Shown: positions 57,456 to 64,000 of the stretch, in pieces
Layout of the letters: the number at the start of each line of letters is the position of its first letter
How positions within the stretch are numbered: the stretch's first letter is position 1
Source of the DNA: Lysinibacillus capsici
GTDB lineage: Bacteria; Bacillota; Bacilli; Bacillales_A; Planococcaceae
Direction: 5' to 3'
NCBI RefSeq assembly: GCF_003367505.1
Contig: NZ_PXXX01000009.1
Coordinates: forward strand, 186,001 to 250,000
Length of the DNA stretch: 64,000 nucleotides
Notes under the pieces: model-generated
The model's input: only the letters and a program-made list of their open reading frames with translations
Databases searched by the model: none
What the model was told of the DNA's origin: nothing
Position numbers and translations under genes: made by a program

Positions 57456-58815
57456 TACTTTTCACCTTCTTACAAGCTGTTAACCAATTGTCAACTAGCT
57501 TTGGGTTTGATACAAAATGGAAATGAGTATAGCCAGCCACTAAATTTCCTTCTTGATAGCCTTCTTTCTTTTTGCCAAAACGACCAATCGTTTCATAGGC
57601 TGCTGTATTGTGAGAACCACTATATTTGGAATAATGGAACTCATGGCCCTTCGCTTGTTCCTCAGCACCAATTAAGAAATTATCGGCTGTGCCAAAAATT
57701 TCACGATAACCAAGTGCTGCTAGTTTTGTTTGCATCGCCACTTCTCCAGGAATTACCCCTACCATGTCATAGCGGTCGCCATGGCTATTTGTAATGGCCT
57801 CTGTTAAATACATAAAGCCCCCACACTCAGCTAATGTTGGAAGACCTTTAGCAATGACTTGACGAATAGAGTCTTTAACGACTGTATTGGTAGCAAGTGA
57901 CTCTGCAAATTCCTCAGGAAAGCCACCACCAATATACAAGCCATCTGCTTCAGCTGGTACAGGCTCATTCGCAAGCGGTGAGAAAAACTGTAGTGTCGCA
58001 CCTTTCGCACGTAACAAAGCCAAGTTTTCTTCATAATAAAAATTAAAAGCTGCATCTCTTGCAACTGCTATACAAATATTTCGTGAAGGCTCCTCCCTAA
58101 ATAAATGGCCTGATTCTTGCAAGATAGGAGCCTTTGTTAAATGTATTAATTGATCCAAATCAATCGTTTCCGCCATCAGGTTCCCTAGTTTATCAAAAAA
58201 TGAATCTAGCTCTCCTCTTTCAATAGCAGGTACTAACCCTAAATGACGACTCGGGATATCGATCCCTTCCTCACGCTTTAGGTAGCCAATAACAGGTATG
58301 CCGCATTCTTGTTCAATAGCTGCCTTCGCAATTTCGTAATGACCGACACTACCAACCTGGTTCGCAATAACACCAACGATATTCGGCTTATCTGATAGTA
58401 ATTGGAAGCCTTTCACAACTGCTGCTACGCTACGTGCCATGCTAGCACAATTGACAATTAAAATAACAGGACTCTCTGTCACTACGCTAATATCAGCAGC
58501 AGACCCAGCGTCAGATAAAGGGCTTTTACCGTCATAAAAGCCCATCACACCTTCAATAATAGATACATCTGCATCTATACTTGCACGTGCCACAATATCA
58601 CGGACTGCTTCGTGTGAAAACATCCAGCTATCAATATTACGTGATACTCTGCCCGTTACAGCTGTATGATAGGTTGGGTCGATATAATCAGGACCGCATT
58701 TAAAGCCCTGCACCACGTTCCCTTTGTTTTGAAGTGCCTTCATCAGTCCAATGGTAAAAGTAGTTTTGCCTACACCACTACCCGTACCAGCTAGTACAAA
58801 GCGATTTGTTTGCAT
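57448..58815 (-). CDS. cbiA: Cobyrinate a,c-diamide synthase
   Basis: Glutamine- and ATP-dependent amidation of the a and c carboxylates of cobyrinate. It has 455 residues. The N-terminal motif is AGTGSGVGKTTFTIGLMKAL; the amidotransferase nucleophile is in LAECGGFMYL and the histidine in YTHFHF. AGGAGG precedes the ATG. Also called cobB. Confidence 0.94.
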   Translation of the reverse strand: MQTNRFVLAGTGSGVGKTTFTIGLMKALQNKGNVVQGFKCGPDYIDPTYHTAVTGRVSRNIDSWMFSHEAVRDIVARASIDADVSIIEGVMGFYDGKSPLSDAGSAADISVVTESPVILIVNCASMARSVAAVVKGFQLLSDKPNIVGVIANQVGSVGHYEIAKAAIEQECGIPVIGYLKREEGIDIPSRHLGLVPAIERGELDSFFDKLGNLMAETIDLDQLIHLTKAPILQESGHLFREEPSRNICIAVARDAAFNFYYEENLALLRAKGATLQFFSPLANEPVPAEADGLYIGGGFPEEFAESLATNTVVKDSIRQVIAKGLPTLAECGGFMYLTEAITNSHGDRYDMVGVIPGEVAMQTKLAALGYREIFGTADNFLIGAEEQAKGHEFHYSKYSGSHNTAAYETIGRFGKKKEGYQEGNLVAGYTHFHFVSNPKLVDNWLTACKKVKSND

Positions 58816-58826
58816 GGACTTCCTCC

Positions 58827-59948
58827 TTAAAATAGGTATCTAGCAACTGAAATCGTAGCATTACCCGATTTTTTCTTCTCTAATAGAAGTGATGGAACCT
58901 GTGCATAGCGCATAGCTGCTGGTTCACTCACTCCGTATGCACCTGTATATTTAAAGACTGTTTCAGAGGGTGATGGAAATTCGATTTCATTTAATTCATC
59001 CGGTGTATACGTAACGAACTCCCAATCATATTTCTTCGTAATCTCTAAGAAACATTGCTCATCTTTCTTCAAATCAATCGTGCATAAGGCTTTCACACTT
59101 TTTTTCGAAAGCTTTAGCTCTACCAAGGTTTCATCGATTACTTGTTCAATTTCCTCTAAAGATGTACCACGGTTACAGCCCATTCCTAGCACAATGGATT
59201 TTGGGCGATAAATAACACCGTTTTCTAGAAGAACCTCTTCTTCAGGTTCAATGATTCGATCTGTTATTAATAATGTGGCATGGGGAGTAGCTTGGATGGC
59301 TGCCTGTGTTGATGGATAGATTTTAATTTGCTCTGGCATCGGTGTATCTCGCATCCACCAATCACGTTCGCCTGTTTCCTGTACAATGGCTACATGTTCC
59401 TCATTTACAACAGCTGCACTAACTGGTGTCAATTTATCCGCACTATCCCATACCCAGCCAAAGCGGGCTCCAAATAAATCAACTGGAATCGTCTTTTGCA
59501 CATCAGAAGCCGTTGTAATAATCGGATTTGCACCAAGTGCAGCTGCCACCTCGTGTGTTAGCTCATTGGCACCACCTAAATGCCCTGATAATACGCTAAT
59601 CACATTTTCCCCTCGATCATCAATCACCACAACACCTGGGTCTGTCTTTTTATCCTTTAAAATCGGCGCAATCATTCGTACAACTGCCCCTAGTGAAATA
59701 ATTAAAATCAACCCTTTATATTGCTTAAATAGTGTTGGCAATAGCAGGCGCACTGTTCCTGTAAATAGTTGAATATGCTTTTCTTCTTCATCGCCTTGTT
59801 CAAATTTACTCATATAATATAAATCACTTGCTGCAAAGGTTTGCTGCAGACGACGTCCTATTTGGACACCATGCTTCGTAATGGCTACAACGGCATAAGG
59901 ATTACGTTGATCAACCTCTGGTAACACACCCTCTTGTAACTCAATCAC
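58827..59948 (-). CDS. cbiG: Cobalt-precorrin-5A hydrolase
   Basis: Opens the delta-lactone of cobalt-precorrin-5A and releases acetaldehyde, a step specific to the anaerobic pathway. It has 373 residues. The central ISLGAVVRMIAPILKDKKTDPGVVVIDDRG and SVLSGHLGGANELT blocks and the C-terminal GMGCNRGTSLEEIEQ are all diagnostic. It overlaps the cbiF stop by 8 bp. Confidence 0.93.
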   Translation of the reverse strand: MIELQEGVLPEVDQRNPYAVVAITKHGVQIGRRLQQTFAASDLYYMSKFEQGDEEEKHIQLFTGTVRLLLPTLFKQYKGLILIISLGAVVRMIAPILKDKKTDPGVVVIDDRGENVISVLSGHLGGANELTHEVAAALGANPIITTASDVQKTIPVDLFGARFGWVWDSADKLTPVSAAVVNEEHVAIVQETGERDWWMRDTPMPEQIKIYPSTQAAIQATPHATLLITDRIIEPEEEVLLENGVIYRPKSIVLGMGCNRGTSLEEIEQVIDETLVELKLSKKSVKALCTIDLKKDEQCFLEITKKYDWEFVTYTPDELNEIEFPSPSETVFKYTGAYGVSEPAAMRYAQVPSLLLEKKKSGNATISVARYLF

Positions 59949-60726
59949 TTGTCTTCACACCTTTTCTAAAGCCGTGTGTAAAGCTTGCATCATATAACTT
60001 CGAACGATATTGATCTTTATCATGAATGTTCGGGTCTAATGCCCAGCCCGCTAAAATCATCGCATGCTTACGAATACCATTCACACGCATCGCTTCATCT
60101 AATTCGATTAAAGTTGTTCGTACGATTTTTTGATCGGGCCATGAAGCTCGTTGAATCACTGCTACAGGCGTGTCATCAGCCCAACCAGCACTTTGTAGCT
60201 CTTTGACAATTTTTTTCGTCAGCGTTGCACTAAGGAATAAGGCAATTGTACAATGATGGCTCGCTAAATCACGCAGCTTTTCAAATTCTGGTACGGGTGT
60301 GCGCCCCTCTGCACGTGTTAGAATAAGGGTTTGTGTTAGATCAGGAATTGTTAGCTCAGCTCCGATTGCAGCGGCCGATGCAAATACAGAGCTAACTCCT
60401 GGAATGACTTCATAACCAATGCCTTCCTTTTTTAATAGCGCAACTTGCTCCATAATGGCACCATACATCGCTGGGTCACCTGTATGCATACGTGCCACTG
60501 TTTTACCAGCATTGACTCGGTCCACCATCACAGCAACCATTTCCTCCAAATGCATACCAGCTGTACGAATGACCTCCGCATCTGGTCTAGCTTTCGCAAT
60601 AAGGTCCTCACTCACTAAAGAATCTGTATACATGACAACGTCCGCTGTTTGTAACATATGTAAACCTTTGACTGTAATTAAATCTGGATCACCAGGACCA
60701 GCGCCGACAATATAGATTTTTTTCAT
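59941..60726 (-). CDS. cbiF: Cobalt-precorrin-4 C11-methyltransferase
   Basis: Tetrapyrrole methylase acting at C11, also named cobM. KIYIVGAGPGDPDLITVKGLHML, MHTGDPAMYGAIMEQ and VIPGVSSVFASAAAIGAELT match the subfamily. It has 261 residues. The start codon shares one base with the cbiL stop (TAATG). Confidence 0.94.
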   Translation of the reverse strand: MKKIYIVGAGPGDPDLITVKGLHMLQTADVVMYTDSLVSEDLIAKARPDAEVIRTAGMHLEEMVAVMVDRVNAGKTVARMHTGDPAMYGAIMEQVALLKKEGIGYEVIPGVSSVFASAAAIGAELTIPDLTQTLILTRAEGRTPVPEFEKLRDLASHHCTIALFLSATLTKKIVKELQSAGWADDTPVAVIQRASWPDQKIVRTTLIELDEAMRVNGIRKHAMILAGWALDPNIHDKDQYRSKLYDASFTHGFRKGVKTSD

Positions 60727-61433
60727 TATTTACGCACCACCATTAATGTTAAATATTCTAAATCGACACCATCCAACTCACGCACATCCCAAATGATTTC
60801 TTCATCAGATGTTACCTTTGTCACCACGGATGCTTTATCTAATAAATCTAAATCGCGTAGCACTTCAAGCATTAAATCAATCACTTTCGCCACTTTAATA
60901 AAAACAACAGCATCATGTGTTTCAATCGCTTCACGCATAGCTTCGTAATTGTCATACGCAGGAATAATCGCAACACGATCATCACCATCCGCTAACGCAA
61001 TGCCTAAGCGTGATGCAGAGCCATTAAACGAAGAAATTCCTGGTACCGTGCGAATTTCGACATCTGGATGCTTGTCCTGCATTAGCTTCATCATATGAAT
61101 AAACGTACTATACAATAATGGATCGCCCTCTGTAACAAAGGCTACATCTTTGCCTGCTTGTAATTTTTCGTAGACAAGTTCTACTGACTTTGTCCATTCA
61201 CGTTCTAGAACAGCCTCATCTTTCGTCATTGGGAATACAAGACCAAGCATATCTTTTTCTTCTGGATTAATATACACATCTACAATACGATGTGCATAGC
61301 TTTTACTGCCTTTTAGCTTTTTTGGGTAAGCAATAACAGGTGATTCCTGAATCACTCGAAATGCCTTTACTGTAATTAATTCTGGATCGCCAGGACCAAC
61401 GCCCAAGCCATATAAAATTCCTAGATTACTCAT
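60726..61433 (-). CDS. cbiL: Cobalt-factor II / precorrin-2 C20-methyltransferase
   Basis: Methylates C20, the carbon later extruded on ring contraction. [39 protein letters not shown] and [19 protein letters not shown] are diagnostic. It has 235 residues. It overlaps cbiET by 8 bp. Also named cobI. Confidence 0.94.
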   Translation of the reverse strand: MSNLGILYGLGVGPGDPELITVKAFRVIQESPVIAYPKKLKGSKSYAHRIVDVYINPEEKDMLGLVFPMTKDEAVLEREWTKSVELVYEKLQAGKDVAFVTEGDPLLYSTFIHMMKLMQDKHPDVEIRTVPGISSFNGSASRLGIALADGDDRVAIIPAYDNYEAMREAIETHDAVVFIKVAKVIDLMLEVLRDLDLLDKASVVTKVTSDEEIIWDVRELDGVDLEYLTLMVVRK

Positions 61434-62646
61434 GATTTTCTTCCTTTCGATAAGCGGAAATAATGTATATTGGATTTAATGGAACAAAGCGTGTCATATC
61501 TAAAATTGGTTTACTGCGTGCCAGCTGAGCCTGTAAAATGTCAACAGCAAAACCACAAGCTTTAAATGCCTCAACAGCTTTATATAAATTTTCAATAGTC
61601 GCCGCATTTAAGACAATGCGCCCATTTTGCTTTAAACGCTGACAGCATAATTGCAGTAACTCAACCATTTCACCACCAGTGCCCCCGATGAAAATGGCAT
61701 CAGGGTCTGGAAAGTTGTCTAAACCCTCTGGTGCTTTACTATGGATAGCAGTTATATCGACTCGAAACTTTTGTTGGTTTTGAAGACAGTTTTCTAAATC
61801 AGGGGCATTTTTTTCTACGGCAAAAACTTGTCCCTCAGGAGCAAGCTTACCTGCCTCAATGGCCATTGATCCCGTACATGTGCCAATATCCCAAATAATG
61901 CTATCCCGTTGAAGCTGCATGGCTTGCAAACTTAAAACTCGAATTTCTTTCTTCGTAATAAGTCCTTTATCTGGCTTTCGTTGTGAAAATTCCTCATCAT
62001 CAATCCCGAACGTGTAGCGTTTCGGTGCTATTGTTTGTTTTAAAATCACGACATTTAAAGGAGAAAAATGAGTAACTTCCATTTCATCGAGCGAGTACCA
62101 GCCACTTTTTTCGTTGTCGCCCTGTAAATTTTCGGCGACAAACGCACGATATTCCGTCATACCAAAATGCTTTAGATATTTAGCAAGAGCATTCGGACTA
62201 TTCTCTGCATCGGTTAAAAGTGCCACTTTCTTTTTGCCATCAATTCGCTGTGCCAGGCCCTTCATTGGTCGTCCATGAATACTCGTTACGTAAGCATCCT
62301 GCCAGCTCTCTCCCATTTTCGCAAAGGCAAGCTGGACAGAGCTCATATAGGGATAAACCTCTATTTGTAGCTTTTTTGCTAAGTAGCCTCCGATGCCATA
62401 AAATAATGGATCTCCAGATGCAAGAATCACGGTATTTCTTGTTTCTTCAGACAATCTTTCAACAAGTGTTGAAAGACCTCCTTTTATCAGGATTTTTTCA
62501 CCCCTATAGTCTGGGAAAAAATCAAGTACTCTCTCACCACCAACAAGTACCTCACAGTCTTCAATCCACTGAAGGTATTGAGGTAATAAGCTTGCTAATC
62601 CGTTATCCCCGATCCCAATCAACTTCATCGATCGATGCAATGTCAT
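61426..62646 (-). CDS. cbiET: Bifunctional cobalt-precorrin-7 C5-methyltransferase / C15-methyltransferase (decarboxylating)
   Basis: A fusion of 406 residues. The N-terminal CbiE tetrapyrrole methylase ([37 protein letters not shown]) is followed from about residue 220 by CbiT, a class I methyltransferase with SAM motif [17 protein letters not shown] and VFAVEKN. These occur as separate cbiE and cbiT genes in some species and as fused CobL in others. It overlaps cbiD by 44 bp. An internal ATG six codons in is an alternative start. Confidence 0.93.
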   Translation of the reverse strand: MTLHRSMKLIGIGDNGLASLLPQYLQWIEDCEVLVGGERVLDFFPDYRGEKILIKGGLSTLVERLSEETRNTVILASGDPLFYGIGGYLAKKLQIEVYPYMSSVQLAFAKMGESWQDAYVTSIHGRPMKGLAQRIDGKKKVALLTDAENSPNALAKYLKHFGMTEYRAFVAENLQGDNEKSGWYSLDEMEVTHFSPLNVVILKQTIAPKRYTFGIDDEEFSQRKPDKGLITKKEIRVLSLQAMQLQRDSIIWDIGTCTGSMAIEAGKLAPEGQVFAVEKNAPDLENCLQNQQKFRVDITAIHSKAPEGLDNFPDPDAIFIGGTGGEMVELLQLCCQRLKQNGRIVLNAATIENLYKAVEAFKACGFAVDILQAQLARSKPILDMTRFVPLNPIYIISAYRKEENHE

Positions 62647-63736
62647 CAGCCCTTCCTAATAATTGTCCCTGCATCGAATAGATCGATGTGGAAAGCGTTA
62701 AACCGCCCTTAATATGATGGATAGAGGAATAGCAGCAGGCCTCACATAAACGATGGAAGAACGCATCATAGCCCTTCTCCATCATCATCTCACCTACTTG
62801 TGAAGCTGTATTTGCCTCCAGAACTTGTGCTATCGTTTCTCTATCTGCCCCTATATCCTTTGCCAGCTGTGCTAAAAAATTAAAATCGATTGGTGCACTT
62901 TTGGAATGCACCATCATGACTCCTTGTGCGACTTTAGAAAATTTCCCCATCATCCCAACAAGTGAAACTTGTTTGATGCCTAGACGCTTACAATGCTTTA
63001 ATGTAAAACCTACAAAGTCACCCATTTCAATAAACGCTTCTTCTGCTAGATGTGGGTATTGTTTCATCGCAAACTTCTCACTTCGTCCACCTGTTGTCAC
63101 CACTAAATGCTCACAGCCAGCCTCTTTCGCTACACTGATGGCTTGGACAATACTGGCCATATAAGCAGAACTCGAAAAAGGCACGACGGTTCCCCTTGTG
63201 CCTAAGATTGAGATGCCCCCAAGTATACCGAGTCGTCCATTTAACGTTTTTTTAGCAATCTCCTCTCCCTTAGGTACAGAAATCACCACATTCACGCCTC
63301 GAGTAATGTGAAATTCGTCCAACACACCTTGGACCGTGCTATAAATCATTTTACGGGGTACAGGATTAATGGCTGCCTCTCCGACAGGCACTGGCAGGCC
63401 AGGCTTTGTGACACGCCCGACGCCAATACCTCCATCTAAATGAATCCCAGGTGTATCTGCCCAGCTCACTGTGCCAACGATGAGTGCCTGATGGGTCGCA
63501 TCAGGATCATCACCAGCATCTTTAATCGTTTCACAGCTGACAGCATTTTCTTCAAATATGCATTTTTCAATTGTAAAGGTTGCATCTCGACCAATAGGTA
63601 AATGAATCGTACTTGTCTCTTGCTCCTCCTTAGTAATAAGGGCAAGCAGTGCAGCCTTTGATACAGCAGTTGCACAGGCTCCCGTCGTATAACCGTGACG
63701 CATGTCCTTGGGGTCCTTTTTTGGCTTCCGCTCCAT
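62603..63736 (-). CDS. cbiD: Cobalt-precorrin-5B C1-methyltransferase
   Basis: Anaerobic-pathway C1 methylase, unrelated to the other cobalamin methylases. It has 377 residues. [38 protein letters not shown] and [31 protein letters not shown] are diagnostic, together with CbiG marking the oxygen-independent route. Its ATG shares one base with the cbiC stop (TAATG), and its 3' end overlaps cbiET by 44 bp, unusually long for this operon. Confidence 0.94.
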   Translation of the reverse strand: MERKPKKDPKDMRHGYTTGACATAVSKAALLALITKEEQETSTIHLPIGRDATFTIEKCIFEENAVSCETIKDAGDDPDATHQALIVGTVSWADTPGIHLDGGIGVGRVTKPGLPVPVGEAAINPVPRKMIYSTVQGVLDEFHITRGVNVVISVPKGEEIAKKTLNGRLGILGGISILGTRGTVVPFSSSAYMASIVQAISVAKEAGCEHLVVTTGGRSEKFAMKQYPHLAEEAFIEMGDFVGFTLKHCKRLGIKQVSLVGMMGKFSKVAQGVMMVHSKSAPIDFNFLAQLAKDIGADRETIAQVLEANTASQVGEMMMEKGYDAFFHRLCEACCYSSIHHIKGGLTLSTSIYSMQGQLLGRADDIASIDEVDWDRG

Positions 63737-64000
63737 TATTTTTTCGCCTGTTCGTCCGCTAAAAGTGAGATGGCATTTAAAGCAGCAACCGTCACTGTAC
63801 TACCGCCTTTACGACCAACATTTGTAATGTACGGAATCCCTTCTAGTTTAAGCAGCTCTTCTTTTGACTCAGCTGCTGACACAAAACCAACAGGCATACC
63901 GATAATTAAATCTGGTTTTGCTAGCCCTTCTTTAATTAATCGAATCAATTCCAGCAATGCAGTTGGTGCATTACCAATGGCATAAATACCACCTTCATGT
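63736..64000 (-). CDS. cbiC: Cobalt-precorrin-8 methylmutase, partial (C-terminal part)
   Basis: The gene enters from the right edge; only the last 87 codons are visible. HEGGIYAIGNAPTALLEL, KPDLIIGMPVGFVSAAESK and IPYITNVGRKGGS are the conserved C-terminal blocks of CbiC/CobH, which moves the C11 methyl group to C12 to give cobyrinate. The true start and the catalytic histidine lie outside the window. Confidence 0.9.
   Translation of the reverse strand, partial: HEGGIYAIGNAPTALLELIRLIKEGLAKPDLIIGMPVGFVSAAESKEELLKLEGIPYITNVGRKGGSTVTVAALNAISLLADEQAKK

Overview
The window looks like a chromosome segment of a low-GC, endospore-forming Bacillaceae/Planococcaceae bacterium, most like Lysinibacillus. 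The support is AT-rich DNA, strong AGGAGG-type ribosome sites, T-box leaders, a sigma-B-type promoter, a sporulation-type diadenylate cyclase (CdaS), MscL, and an anaerobic-type cobalamin operon. Genus assignment is inference. Most genes lie on the minus strand. No rRNA, tRNA, CRISPR array, transposase or prophage was found.

Layout. 0-5.5 kb: LacI-type regulator, RtcB RNA ligase, dynamin-like GTPase, ribokinase. 5.8-16.5 kb: a complete branched-chain amino acid locus read right to left, ilvD - T-box - ilvB - ilvH - ilvC - leuA - leuB - leuC - leuD; ilvD has its own sigma-A promoter with a 32-bp perfect palindrome beside it, and the T-box between ilvD and ilvB carries an AUC (Ile) specifier. 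16.6-21.5 kb: lactone oxidase with a PLP aldolase/racemase-fold partner, a 35-aa ORF, a GlsB/YeaQ-type stress membrane protein behind a sigma-B-like promoter, a lytic transglycosylase and mscL. 21.6-21.9 kb: a degenerate composite tandem repeat. 22-24.4 kb: metI-metC transsulfuration pair. 24.4-33.3 kb: accessory genes (NUDIX, GNAT, cupin, M20 peptidase with permease, secreted hydrolase, DUF1648 membrane protein with GntR regulator, CMD protein), including an intact YpzG-like small gene and a decayed second copy 6 kb away.

33.5-36.3 kb: argG-argH behind paired ARG-box-like repeats. 36.4-44.6 kb: CPBP protease, MerR regulator, SDR and MBL enzymes, proC under a proline T-box, namA, yuzB and small orphans. 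44.9-48.1 kb: a MarR-controlled quinone/aromatic-type detoxification cluster (regulator, ring-cleaving dioxygenase, luciferase-like monooxygenase, FMN reductase) with three palindromic operator candidates. 48.1-52.4 kb: cdaS, a small membrane protein, a chemotaxis receptor, ribonuclease Z.

52.5-64 kb: a tightly overlapping cobalamin operon running off the right edge: cbiC (partial), cbiD, cbiET, cbiL, cbiF, cbiG, cbiA, precorrin-2 dehydrogenase, SUMT, a nitroreductase, cobO, cobQ and a coupled SAM methyltransferase. CbiH, CbiJ and the late nucleotide-loop genes are not seen here and presumably lie elsewhere. No new multi-gene system such as a defence island stands out. The best leads are regulatory RNA and DNA elements, the repeat array, the duplicated small locus, and the two uncharacterised enzymes embedded in the cobalamin operon.
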